Shown one piece after another: positions 27,004-35,327 of a stretch of DNA of 64,000 nt; positions within the stretch are counted from its first letter, which is position 1; the number at the start of each line of letters is the position of its first letter. The notes beneath the pieces were generated by a model that saw only the letters and a program-made list of their open reading frames with translations, had not been told where the DNA came from and did no database searches. Position numbers and translations under genes: made by a program. This DNA comes from CADEDH01 sp047974625 (GTDB lineage Bacteria > Actinomycetota > Acidimicrobiia > Acidimicrobiales > SZUA-35), in assembly GCA_047974625.1 (NCBI GenBank), contig JBKECK010000102.1, forward strand, positions 91,980-155,979, read 5' to 3'.

Positions 27004-27458
27004 CGGGCGGCGGCCACGGCGTCGCGGACACAGCGGGCCACCTCCTCCGCCGAGGCACCGGGGCCGATCACGGCCGCCACGCCGGCCTGGCGGAGCTGCT
27101 CGACGTCGTCGTCGGGAACGATCCCGCCCACCACCACCGGGATGGGCAGTCCGGCCGCGGCCAGAGCCTTCACCATCGCCGGGGCCAGGGTCATGTGGCC
27201 GGCGTTGTGCATGGACAGACCGATGGCGTCGGCGTCCTCCTGCTCGGCGGCGGCCACGATCGAATCGGTGGTCTGCCGCAGCCCGAGGTAGATGACCTCC
27301 ATCCCCGCGTCGCGCAGGATCCGGGCCACCACCTTGAGGCCCCGGTCGTGCCCGTCGAGGCCGAGCTTGGCCAGGATGACCCGCAGGTTGGCCTCGCCGG
27401 ACCCCGGCCCGGTGGCCGCGGGGTCGTCGGCCACGGTGATGCTGTCGCCGGCCACCAT
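27000..27458 (-). CDS. Methylmalonyl-CoA mutase, B12-binding subunit
   Basis: 152 aa, a free-standing cobalamin-binding Rossmann domain. LGLDGHDRGLKVVARIL carries the base-off/His-on signature DxHxxG with axial ligand H37; IGLSMHNAGHM and PVVVGGIVPDDDVEQL complete the family pattern. It starts one base into the stop of the catalytic subunit (TGATG). Together the two polypeptides replace the fused mutase and isomerise methylmalonyl-CoA to succinyl-CoA. The closeness of the partner genes makes related isobutyryl- or ethylmalonyl-CoA mutase activity the main alternative. Confidence 0.93.
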   Translation of the reverse strand: MVAGDSITVADDPAATGPGSGEANLRVILAKLGLDGHDRGLKVVARILRDAGMEVIYLGLRQTTDSIVAAAEQEDADAIGLSMHNAGHMTLAPAMVKALAAAGLPIPVVVGGIVPDDDVEQLRQAGVAAVIGPGASAEEVARCVRDAVAAAR

Positions 27459-29152
27459 CAGATGATGGCCTTCTCGACGTAGGTGCCGAACTCGATCTCC
27501 ATGGCCTTCACCACTTCTTCCAGGGTTGCGTAGGTGCGGACGGCGTCGAGGAGGGCGGGCATCAGGTTGCGGGTCGGGTCCTTGGCCACCTCGGTGACCT
27601 CGGCCAGGGCCACCCGGACCGCCTCGTCGTCACGGCGTTGTTTCACGTCGGCCAGCCGTTTGAGCTGGTAGTCCTCGGTCTCGGCGTCGATGCGGAGCAG
27701 CTCCTGGGGGCCGGCGTTGCCGTCGGTGAACTCGTTGACCCCCACGATCACCCGACGGCCCTCGTTGACCTCCCGCTCGAACCGGTAGGCGGCATCCGCG
27801 ATCTCGCCCACGAAGTAGCCGTTCTCGATCCCGGCGTACACCCCCTCAAGGATCGACCCGTTCCCCAGGTCGTCGAGGTGGGCGAAGATGGCCTCGGCCC
27901 GGCGTTCCATCTCGTCGGTCATCCACTCGACGTAGGGGGCGCCGCCGAGGGGGTCGGCCACATTGGGCACCCCCGTCTCGTGGGCCACGATCTGCTGGGT
28001 CCGCAGGGCAATCCGGGCCGCCTTCTCCGTGGGCAGGGCCAAGGCCTCGTCGAAGGAGTCGGTGTGGAGGCTCTGGGTGCCCCCGATGGCGGCGGCCAGG
28101 GCCTGGATGGCCACCCGGGCGATGTTGTTCTCCGGCTGTTGGGCGGTGAGCGACACCCCGGCGGTCTGGGAATGGAACCGGCACAGCAGGGAGCGTTCGT
28201 TGCGGGCGCCGTAGCGCTCCTTCATCCACCGGGCCCAGATCCGGCGGGCGGCCCGGAACTTGCCGATCTCCTCGAAGAAGTCGATGTGGCTGTTGAAGAA
28301 GAAGCTGAGCCGGGGGGCGAACACGTCCACGTCCACCCCGGCGGCCACGGCAGCCTCCACGTAGGCGAAGCCGTTGGCCAGGGTGAAGGCCAGCTCCTGG
28401 GCCGCGGTGCTGCCCGCCTCCCGGATGTGGTAGCCGGAGATCGACACCGGATGCCACCGGGGCATCTCGGCCGCGGTGAAGCGGATCATGTCGGTCACGA
28501 TCCGCACCGACGGCCGGGGTGGATAGATGTACTCCTTCTGGGCCTGGTACTCCTTGAAGATGTCGTTCTGGATCGTGCCGGCCAGGGCGGCCCGCTCCAC
28601 ACCGGTCTTCTCGGCCACCGCCACGTACATGGCCAGCACGATGGCGGCCGGCCCGTTGATGGTCATCGAGGTCGATACCCCGGACAAGTCGATCCCGTCG
28701 AACAGGTCCTCCATGTCGGCCAGGGTGTCGATGGCCACCCCGGCCCGGCCGACCTCACCCACCGACCAGCCCGAGTCCGAGTCCCGCCCCATCAGGGTGG
28801 GCATGTCGAAGGCGGTGGACAGGCCGGTCCCCCCGTTGGCCAGCAGCTCCTTGAACCGGGTGTTGGTGTCCTCGGCGGTGCCGAACCCGGCGAACATGCG
28901 CATGGTCCACAACCGCGACCGGTACATCGAGGTGTACACACCCCGGGTGTAGGGGTACTGGCCCGGGTAGGGGCCGGGGCCGTACACCGGCTCGACGGGC
29001 ACACCCGACATGGTCTCGAACGGGACGTCCCGCGGCCGGGCCGCGTCGAACGCCTCCCGGTAGGCGGTGTAGTCCGGGTCGTCGACGGGGCGGCCCGTCG
29101 GGCCGGGCCGATCGGCCGATTCGGAGGATGGTGACGTTCCCTGGGCGGTCAT
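27458..29152 (-). CDS. Methylmalonyl-CoA mutase, catalytic (large) subunit, split type
   Basis: 564 aa, the substrate-binding TIM barrel without the B12 domain. The hallmark PYTRGVYTSMYRSRLWTMRMFAGFG is near residues 67-91; FNMPTLMGRDSD-like FDMPTLMGRDSDSG, RWHPVSISGYHIREAGSTA, FHSQTAGVSLTAQQPENNIARVA and GTQSLHTDSFDEALALP follow. It takes propionyl-CoA-derived methylmalonyl-CoA into the TCA cycle using adenosylcobalamin from the adjacent subunit. The first gene of a three-gene overlapping module with the small subunit and meaB. Specificity between methylmalonyl-, isobutyryl- and related substrates depends on active-site residues I cannot assign confidently. Confidence 0.95.
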   Translation of the reverse strand: MTAQGTSPSSESADRPGPTGRPVDDPDYTAYREAFDAARPRDVPFETMSGVPVEPVYGPGPYPGQYPYTRGVYTSMYRSRLWTMRMFAGFGTAEDTNTRFKELLANGGTGLSTAFDMPTLMGRDSDSGWSVGEVGRAGVAIDTLADMEDLFDGIDLSGVSTSMTINGPAAIVLAMYVAVAEKTGVERAALAGTIQNDIFKEYQAQKEYIYPPRPSVRIVTDMIRFTAAEMPRWHPVSISGYHIREAGSTAAQELAFTLANGFAYVEAAVAAGVDVDVFAPRLSFFFNSHIDFFEEIGKFRAARRIWARWMKERYGARNERSLLCRFHSQTAGVSLTAQQPENNIARVAIQALAAAIGGTQSLHTDSFDEALALPTEKAARIALRTQQIVAHETGVPNVADPLGGAPYVEWMTDEMERRAEAIFAHLDDLGNGSILEGVYAGIENGYFVGEIADAAYRFEREVNEGRRVIVGVNEFTDGNAGPQELLRIDAETEDYQLKRLADVKQRRDDEAVRVALAEVTEVAKDPTRNLMPALLDAVRTYATLEEVVKAMEIEFGTYVEKAII

Positions 29153-29295
29153 GGGTGCTCCCGCTGGCTGGCCTACCGCCCGCGGCTAGGCCCGCGAACG
29201 TGCCGGGTCCGGAGCCGGACCCGGTGGCCCAGTATCGCATAGGGGTGCCGATCCCGGCCCGTCCGGGACGGACGGCGCCTCGGGCGGGGCCGGGG

Positions 29296-30387
29296 TCAGC
29301 CGGGCCGGAGGGCAGCGGCGGTGATGGCGATGACGGTGGCGACGTCGTCGCCGGTGACGTCCCGGTGGGTGACGAGCCGGGTCTCCCCGCCGGGTCGCCG
29401 GTTCAGCAGGACCCGGACCCCGGCGGCCGCGTAAGCCGAGGTCAGGGCGGGAACCGACGCGGCCGGAAACCGCACAAACACCATATTGGTGGCGGTGCGG
29501 GCCACCGTGACCCCGGCGAGGGCGGCCAACCCCTCGGCCAGGCGGGCGGCGTTGTGGTGGTCGTCGACGAGGCGGTGGCGGTGGTCGAGGGCGACGAGGC
29601 CGGCGGCGGCGAGCACCCCGGCCTGACGCATCCCACCCCCCAGCATCTTGCGCCAGCGGCGGGCGGAGGCGATCAGGTCCGCCCGGCCGGCCAGCACGGA
29701 GCCAACCGGGGCCCCGAGCCCCTTCGACAGGCACACCGACACGGTGTCGAACCCAGCGGCCACCGCGGCCGGTTCCTCACCGAGGGCCACCGCCGCGTTC
29801 CACAGCCGGGCCCCGTCGAGGTGGAGGCCGAGACCGTGCCGGCGGGCCAGGGCCTGCGCCTCGGCGTGGTGGCCGAGGGGCAGCACCTGCCCGTCGCGGG
29901 TGTTCTCCAGGCACAGCAACCGGGTACGGGCGAAGTGGACGTCGTCGGGTTTGACCACCGATTCGGCGTGGGCCAGGTCGAGCCGACCGTCCGGGCCCTC
30001 CCGAACCGGTTGGGGTTGGATGCTGCCCAGCACCGCGGCCCCGCCGGCCTCGAAGCGGAAGCAGTGGGCGCCCTCCCCCACCAGGTACTCGTCGCCCCGC
30101 TGGGCGTGGGCCAGGAGGGCGCACAGGTTGCTCTGGGTACCCGAGGGGACGAACACCGCGGCCGGCAGGCCCAGCAGCTCGGCCACCGTTCCCTCCAGGC
30201 GGATCACCGTCGGGTCGTCCCCGAAGACGTCGTCGCCAACAGCGGCGGCCGCCATCGCCTCTCGCATCGCCGGCGTTGGGGCGGTGACGGTGTCGGAGCG
30301 GAGGTCGATCAGGGGAGGCTCGATCACGGGAGGGACAGCGTCGGGAGGGACAGCGTCGGGAGGGACAGCGTCGGGAGGAGCAGCCAC
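29296..30387 (-). CDS. ltaE: Low-specificity L-threonine aldolase
   Basis: 363 aa, PLP fold-type I. LIDLRSDTVTAPTPAMREAM, VGDDVFGDDPTVIRLE, FVPSGTQSNLCAL, GEGAHCFRFEAGG, LENTRDGQVLPL and the PLP lysine in SVCLSKGLGAPVGSVLAG match beta-eliminating lyases that split threonine into glycine and acetaldehyde. The GTG start gives an N-terminal leader with a PPDAV repeat encoded by 15-bp units; a start at the internal GTG just before IEPPLIDLRSD would remove it. It is 6 nt downstream of the IPNS-like oxygenase stop. Confidence 0.9.
   Translation of the reverse strand: MAAPPDAVPPDAVPPDAVPPVIEPPLIDLRSDTVTAPTPAMREAMAAAAVGDDVFGDDPTVIRLEGTVAELLGLPAAVFVPSGTQSNLCALLAHAQRGDEYLVGEGAHCFRFEAGGAAVLGSIQPQPVREGPDGRLDLAHAESVVKPDDVHFARTRLLCLENTRDGQVLPLGHHAEAQALARRHGLGLHLDGARLWNAAVALGEEPAAVAAGFDTVSVCLSKGLGAPVGSVLAGRADLIASARRWRKMLGGGMRQAGVLAAAGLVALDHRHRLVDDHHNAARLAEGLAALAGVTVARTATNMVFVRFPAASVPALTSAYAAAGVRVLLNRRPGGETRLVTHRDVTGDDVATVIAITAAALRPG
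30328..30372. repeat. 15-bp tandem repeat, three copies, at the 5' end of ltaE
   Basis: GGGAGGGACAGCGTC occurs exactly at 30328-30342, 30343-30357 and 30358-30372, followed by a partial copy. Read on the coding strand it gives three PPDAV units at the extreme N terminus, outside the catalytic domain. Confidence 0.95.
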
Positions 30388-30393
30388 CGGCGG

Positions 30394-31461
30394 TCAGCCA
30401 GCGGAAGTGACCAGGTCCGGGTGGTGGGCGGCGACGAGGTCCGGGTAGCTGCGGCTGAAGTAGTTCCAGATCTGCTCACCGTAGGTGTCGGGCCGGTGCC
30501 CGCTGGCCATGTCGGCTACCCCGGCGAGGGTCTCGTCTCGGCTGGCCATGAACCCGGCCGTGGCGTGCCGTTCACTCGCCCGCACCGCGTCCAGGAGCCC
30601 GGCGGCGAGCGGCATCGGCACCAGCGGGGTGTCGAGCGCGGGGCCGTGGAAATAGGCGGCCGAGTAACGTTCGGTGTCGGTGATAACCCGGTGGGGGGTG
30701 GCCACGAAGTAGTTGGCCGTCATGCCCTGCAGCATCTCGCCCAGATTGATGACCAGGGAGCCGGGGGCGGCCTCCACCGGAACCCAGTCCCCGTCACCGT
30801 TCTGCACCTGCAGGCCCGGAGTCTCGCCCGGGGCCAGGATGGTTAGGAACCCGGCGTCGTGGTGGGCGTTCACCCCGGCCTCCCCCCGAGGGGTGGGCGG
30901 GTAGTGGATCAGCTTGGTGAGCGACATCCGCTCGGCGCCGAAGCGCTCCTCGAAGGCGTCCGGGGCCAACCCGAGACCCACGGCCATGACGGCCATCAGC
31001 CCGCGGGCCAGGCCTCCCATCTGGTCGAACCAGCGGCCCAGTAGGTCCCGGTACCCGGGTAGGACCTCCTCCGGGAACCACTGGTTGGGTCCCAGGAGGC
31101 GCAGATAGGCGGGTTGGGTTCCCGCCGGCCGGGCCGGCCACTCCGACCAAAGGTCCACCTGTTCCCGCACGTCCCGCCGGTTGTTGGTGTACTCCGAACC
31201 GGTGGCTTCCCAACCCCGGAAGTGGGGGGAGTTGTGCTTGTCGATCCGGCGCTTCTCCGCTTCCGGCAGGGCGAACAGGCGCCGCATGGTGTCGAAGACG
31301 TCGGAGATGAGACGGGCGTCGACGCCGTGGTCGACCACGGTGAGGAAGCCGATCTCGTGACAGTGGCGCCGAACCTCGTCGGCCAAGGCCCGGCGATCAT
31401 CGTCGTCGCCGGACCAGGGGGCCAGGCTCACCACCGGCACCCGGGAGAAGCTGCTCGTCAT
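30394..31461 (-). CDS. Isopenicillin N synthase family Fe(II)/2-oxoglutarate oxygenase
   Basis: 355 aa. The DIOX_N-type start (VPVVSLAPWSGDDDD..., HEIGFLTVVDHGVD) and the catalytic core HHDAGFLTILAPGETPGLQVQ with H-x-D, VATPHRVI with the distal His and RYSAAYF with the 2-oxoglutarate-binding R-x-S are visible. It hydroxylates or desaturates an unknown small molecule, possibly a gibberellin-oxidase-like or amino-acid-type substrate. ATG at 31461 is the first codon with family-like sequence; the frame extends upstream without homologous character. It is divergent from the BcsA-like gene. Confidence 0.85.
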   Translation of the reverse strand: MTSSFSRVPVVSLAPWSGDDDDRRALADEVRRHCHEIGFLTVVDHGVDARLISDVFDTMRRLFALPEAEKRRIDKHNSPHFRGWEATGSEYTNNRRDVREQVDLWSEWPARPAGTQPAYLRLLGPNQWFPEEVLPGYRDLLGRWFDQMGGLARGLMAVMAVGLGLAPDAFEERFGAERMSLTKLIHYPPTPRGEAGVNAHHDAGFLTILAPGETPGLQVQNGDGDWVPVEAAPGSLVINLGEMLQGMTANYFVATPHRVITDTERYSAAYFHGPALDTPLVPMPLAAGLLDAVRASERHATAGFMASRDETLAGVADMASGHRPDTYGEQIWNYFSRSYPDLVAAHHPDLVTSAG

Positions 31462-31599
31462 GGATCGAACGGTAGCCCCCGTCCCCGGGCCATCGAGGGT
31501 CGGGCCGCACCCGATCCTGCCGTGGGTCACCGATCCGGCCCCTCCCCGGGACGAACCGGCGGTGCCGGGATGGCCCGAACACAGGGATGGCCAGGACCC

Positions 31600-31644
31600 A
31601 GACATGAAGTATCCAGACATAAACGATACAGATATAAAGGTCTC
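31600..31644. repeat. Imperfect 15-bp direct repeats in the divergent promoter region
   Basis: AGACATGAAGTATCC, AGACATAAACGATAC and AGATATAAAGGTCTC follow one another without gaps in the most AT-rich part of the 207-nt intergenic region (31462-31668). The third copy contains TATAAA, a possible -10 for the BcsA-like gene starting 31669. They could be sites for a regulator bound on one DNA face every 1.5 turns. Confidence 0.5.
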
Positions 31645-31668
31645 GGGTCCGGTGCCGACTGAAGCAGG

Positions 31669-33606
31669 GTGAGCGACGGGAGTTGGATCGAATCGGCCCC
31701 ACAATCAGGGCTGCCCGAGCCGGAGTCCACCCGACGGTTGTGGACCATCCGGGGTGTGGCCATTTTCACACTTGCCCTCTCGACCGTCTACCTCGGTTGG
31801 CGGGCGATGTTCACCCTCGAGGGGGACTCATGGTGGGCGGCCGGATTCCTGCTGGTGCTGGAGATCCACAATGTCGTCGGGCTCTTCCTCTACACCCTGG
31901 CCGGATGGAAGGTGGATGCCCAGCCGCCGGCGAGACCGGTCGACCGAACCGACCTGTCGATCGCGGTGTTGATCACCACCTACAACGAGCCGACCGAGAT
32001 CATCCTGCCCGCCATCGCGGCCGCCCTCGACCTTCAGCCGGCGCACGAGACCTGGGTGCTCGATGACGGGAACCGGCCGGAGATCCGGGAGCTAGCCACC
32101 GGGCTCGGCGCCTCCTACCTGGCGCGGCCGACAAACGAACACGCCAAGGCCGGCAACCTCAACAACGCGTTGGGGAAACTCAACGTCGACCTGATCGCGG
32201 TGTTGGACGCCGACCACGTCCCCACCCCCGACTTCCTGCGTAACACGATCGGCTATTTCGACGATCCGGACGTTGCGGTGGTGCAGACCCCGCAGGACTT
32301 CTACAACACCGACAGCTTCGAGCACCATGTGCGCTCCGGAGACCAGCTGTTCAACGAGGAGACCGTCTTCTACCGCGTCATCCTTCCGGCCAAGAACCGT
32401 TGGAACGCCGCGTTCTGGTGCGGTACCGGCGCCGTTCTGCGGACCGAGGCGCTCCGTTCCGTCGGCGGGGTGGCCACCGAGACGGTGACCGAGGACATCC
32501 ACACGTCCATCCGGATGCACGCCCTGGGTTGGAGGACGGTGGCCCACAACGAGGTGCTGGCCCAAGGGCTCGCGGCCGCCGACGCCCGCCAGTACCTCCT
32601 GCAGCGGAACCGTTGGAGTGCCGGCGCGATGCAGGTCCTGCGGATCGACAACCCACTGACCCGTAAGGGGTTGAAGCTGGCCCAGCGGCTGGCCTATGCC
32701 GCCACCCTGTTCGCCTGGTTCGACGCCTGGCGGAGCCTGGGCTACGTCATCCTGCCGGCTGCCGTCGTACTGACCGGAGCGAGCCCGGTGCGGGCACCGG
32801 CGGAGGTGTACCTACCGGTGTTCGCCATCGTGTTGGCCAGCCAGTTCGGCGCCCTCCGACTCCTCGCCCGTGGCTACTACCCGCCGATGTTGTCCGTGTT
32901 GTTCGAGACCCTGCGCATGCCCGCGGTCCTCCCCGCCACCACGGCCATCCTCGGTCGGAACCTACGGTTCCGACCTACCCCGAAGGGCCGCACCGACTCC
33001 GGTCGGGGCCAGATCGCCCCACCGCGGCTCCTGATGGGCCTGGCCGGCCTGTCGGCCCTGGCCCTCGTCGTTCTGCCCTTCGGCCTGGACGGCATGCTCC
33101 CCTGGGACTACCGGTCACCGGGTGCAGCCGCCGTCTCGGGTGCGTTCTGTGGTCTCAACCTGATCCTCCTGATCGCGGCGATTCGCCGCATCCACTCGCT
33201 CCGGTTCGCGGGCGAGCGGCGCAACGCCTACCGGTTCGAGATCGACTGGCCCGGCCGTTACGAGGGTCGGGCCTGTCGGGTCGTCGACCTGTCCATGACC
33301 GGGGCGCAGATCGAGGTCGACGACAACGTTCCGGAACGAAGCCGCGACGCCGCCGACGAGCGGAACCAGCTGGTCGTGACCAGTCCGAGCCGGGGATCGA
33401 TCCGGCTCAACGTCCTCCCCCGTCACCTCATCGGCCACGGCGCCGGTCACGCCCGCTCCATCGGGCTCGCGCTGGCCCCGGGACAGCTCGACGCCCTACG
33501 CGAGGTGGCCCTCGCCATCTTCCCGGGGCCTCGCGCTCCGGAGCTGGGAAAGAGCGAGGCCCTAGGGGAGCTTGAATCCCCGGCCGAACACGAACATTCG
33601 AGGTGA
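31669..33606 (+). CDS. BcsA-like processive glycosyltransferase with C-terminal PilZ domain
   Basis: 645 aa, GTG start. Two N-terminal TM helices (about 29-47 and 57-80) lead to a GT2 domain: LITTYNEP (102-109), D132/D133 in LDDGN, DADHV (180-184), TEDIHTS (274-280) and QRNRW (312-316), the full D,D,D,Q(R/Q)xRW signature. Further TM helices follow. The PilZ domain has RNAYR (518-522) and DLSMTG (540-545), the c-di-GMP-binding pair, so allosteric activation by c-di-GMP is expected. It probably makes cellulose or another beta-glycan. No bcsB, bcsZ or other partner is adjacent. Shine-Dalgarno is weak. Confidence 0.88.
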   Translation: MSDGSWIESAPQSGLPEPESTRRLWTIRGVAIFTLALSTVYLGWRAMFTLEGDSWWAAGFLLVLEIHNVVGLFLYTLAGWKVDAQPPARPVDRTDLSIAVLITTYNEPTEIILPAIAAALDLQPAHETWVLDDGNRPEIRELATGLGASYLARPTNEHAKAGNLNNALGKLNVDLIAVLDADHVPTPDFLRNTIGYFDDPDVAVVQTPQDFYNTDSFEHHVRSGDQLFNEETVFYRVILPAKNRWNAAFWCGTGAVLRTEALRSVGGVATETVTEDIHTSIRMHALGWRTVAHNEVLAQGLAAADARQYLLQRNRWSAGAMQVLRIDNPLTRKGLKLAQRLAYAATLFAWFDAWRSLGYVILPAAVVLTGASPVRAPAEVYLPVFAIVLASQFGALRLLARGYYPPMLSVLFETLRMPAVLPATTAILGRNLRFRPTPKGRTDSGRGQIAPPRLLMGLAGLSALALVVLPFGLDGMLPWDYRSPGAAAVSGAFCGLNLILLIAAIRRIHSLRFAGERRNAYRFEIDWPGRYEGRACRVVDLSMTGAQIEVDDNVPERSRDAADERNQLVVTSPSRGSIRLNVLPRHLIGHGAGHARSIGLALAPGQLDALREVALAIFPGPRAPELGKSEALGELESPAEHEHSR

Positions 33607-33901
33607 GGATACCCAGATCGATCGCGGTGCTATTACAAGCATTTGGTAGTAGCTATTGCCATATGGGCAATTCCGGCTATATGCAACGATTTCGTTGCCA
33701 GAGCGGGTGATCACTGAGTAGAAACAGACCATCGGATGAACCCAATCCGCCAAGAGGGTTCACCGTGCAAGCAGCAGTCACAATCCGCCGTGACTGCCGC
33801 CGCCGCCCTTGGGGAGGTGGCCGCTCCGCATCGGGGCCGCCTCCCCAAGCCGGACGGTCCACCGGGGCCGCCTTGGGCCGGGCATCTACCCTGGGTCGGA
33901 G
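33607..33901. other. 295-nt intergenic region with several inverted repeats
   Basis: No gene is supported. The first 160 nt are distinctly AT-richer and hold ATTGCC-ATATG-GGCAAT (33655-33671) and the perfect GCAACGA-TT-TCGTTGC (33683-33698). The following GC-rich part holds GCAGTCAC (33774-33781) pairing with GTGACTGC (33790-33797), then GGGGAGGTGGCC (33811-33822) with GGCCGCCTCCCC (33835-33846). These may include the terminator of the BcsA-like gene and leader structure of the methyltransferase gene. Confidence 0.5.
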
Positions 33902-34801
33902 ATGATCCATGATCCTGGTCCGGTCCCCTACGATCCCGCCGGGCCCCACCCCGATCCGGGCCGGCCTGGGCCGCCGGCGTGGCTGACCGAACGGCTGCGG
34001 TCCGGGGGCTGTGTGTTCCCCGAGGACGAGGCCGACCTGATCTGGTCGGCAGCCGACGGCGGGTGTCAACCCGGCGACCGGGGGGCACGGACCGCAATGG
34101 CCTGGGCCATGGTCGAACGACGGGTGACCGGTGAGCCCCTGGAGCTGGTGGTCGGCTGGGCCGAGGTGGGCGGGGTCCGGGTACCGACCGAGGCGGGGGT
34201 GTTCGTCCCCCGGCGCCGGAGCGACCTGCTCGTGTCCGTGGCGCGGGACCACCTACCCGGCGCGCCGGGCATGGTCGGGCCCGCCTCCGACGGGATGAGA
34301 CCCCCAGTGGTAGTCGATTTGGGGTGCGGCACCGGGGCCCTGGGGTTGGCCGTGGTGGCAGACCGCCCCGGGGTGGAGCTCTACGCCGTGGACGTCGATC
34401 CGGCAGCAGTGCGACTGGCCCGGTCCAACCTGGCCGGGCGGGGTACCGTCCACCTCGGCGACGGCCTGGCCGGCCTCCCCCACCGGCTCCGGGGCCGGGT
34501 GGACCTCGTGGTCGCCAACCTGCCCTACGTGCCGAGCGGCCAGCTCCATCTCCTGCCGGCCGAGGCCCGCTGGCACGAACCCGACGCCGCCCTGGACGGC
34601 GGCCCCGACGGACTCGACCACCTCCGCCGTACCGTGGCCTCCGTGGCGGTCTGGCTCCGGCCCGGGGGGCGGCTCCTGATGGAGGTGGCGCCGTCACAGG
34701 CGGCCGCGGCCACGGCGGAGGCCCAAGCGGCCGGCGGGACGGCCGGGACCGTCACCGATCCCGACCTGGACGTCGCCGTCCTGATCGTCCGACCCCGTTG
34801 A
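33902..34801 (+). CDS. HemK/PrmC-like protein N5-glutamine (or related) methyltransferase
   Basis: 299 aa. The Rossmann SAM site is VDLGCGTGALGLAV (about residue 138 onward), the acidic ribose loop YAVDVDPAAVRLAR, and the catalytic NPPY motif appears as NLPY (206-209). The preceding GVFVPRRRSDLL (PR-E/S loop) is typical of PrmC paralogues that act on glutamine or small substrates. A canonical prfA-prmC arrangement is absent, so this may not be the release-factor enzyme itself. ATG at 33902 opens right after a hairpin-rich leader. Confidence 0.8.
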   Translation: MIHDPGPVPYDPAGPHPDPGRPGPPAWLTERLRSGGCVFPEDEADLIWSAADGGCQPGDRGARTAMAWAMVERRVTGEPLELVVGWAEVGGVRVPTEAGVFVPRRRSDLLVSVARDHLPGAPGMVGPASDGMRPPVVVDLGCGTGALGLAVVADRPGVELYAVDVDPAAVRLARSNLAGRGTVHLGDGLAGLPHRLRGRVDLVVANLPYVPSGQLHLLPAEARWHEPDAALDGGPDGLDHLRRTVASVAVWLRPGGRLLMEVAPSQAAAATAEAQAAGGTAGTVTDPDLDVAVLIVRPR

Positions 34802-34883
34802 GCGGGCTCGGGCGCCCCGGCCCGCCTCGACCGGGCCGCGGCGGGCCAGGTCGGGAACGGGGAAGGGCGGGGTCGGCAGCTGA

Positions 34884-35327
34884 TCAGCTCGGCTTCCGGG
34901 GGGCGACGATGGTGCAGGTGCCCTGGGCCACCGCCACGGGACGACCGTCGTTCTCCACATCGATCCGGACCACGGCCAGCCGTTTCGACATCGACACGAT
35001 GTCGGCGGTGGCCACGCAGGTGCCGCCGGTGACCGGGGCCAGCAGGTTGATCTTGAACTCGGTGGTGGCCGCCCAACTACCGGGCGCCATCACCGGATAC
35101 ATGACCACCCCGAGGGTGTGGTCGCACAGGGCAGAAAGGCAGCCCCCGTGCATGTTCCCCATGGTGGTGATCAGCTCGTCGGTCACCGGCATCTCGCACA
35201 CCAGTCGGCCCGGTTCGATGCTGGTGATGACCAGACCCAGATAGCCGTCGATTCCCCGCTTCGACACCTTGCCGACGGCCTTGTCGGCCCACTCCTGATT
35301 GAAGGTGTCGAACGTTGGCTGCTTCAC
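34884..35327 (-). CDS. PaaI/YdiI-type hot-dog thioesterase
   Basis: 147 aa. GLVITSIEPGRLVCEMPVTDE, the catalytic-helix motif TMGNMHGGCLSALCDHTLG (HGG then D) and LAPVTGGTCVATADIVS match acyl-CoA thioesterases. The GTG start overlaps the ADH stop (GTGA) and is preceded by AAAGGAG, the best ribosome site in this operon. Last gene of the CMD-ADH-thioesterase operon, so it probably hydrolyses a CoA ester made or used in that pathway. Confidence 0.88.
   Translation of the reverse strand: MKQPTFDTFNQEWADKAVGKVSKRGIDGYLGLVITSIEPGRLVCEMPVTDELITTMGNMHGGCLSALCDHTLGVVMYPVMAPGSWAATTEFKINLLAPVTGGTCVATADIVSMSKRLAVVRIDVENDGRPVAVAQGTCTIVAPRKPS

Noticed and set aside
29128..30846. Long plus-strand frame opposite threonine aldolase and the IPNS-like oxygenase
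   Set aside because: Shadow of the real genes, whose PLP and iron-binding motifs are intact on the minus strand.
33562..33753. 63-codon minus-strand frame in the AT-rich patch after the BcsA-like gene
   Set aside because: No ribosome site, composition unlike local proteins, it runs into the 3' end of the BcsA-like gene and is in a palindrome-rich noncoding stretch.
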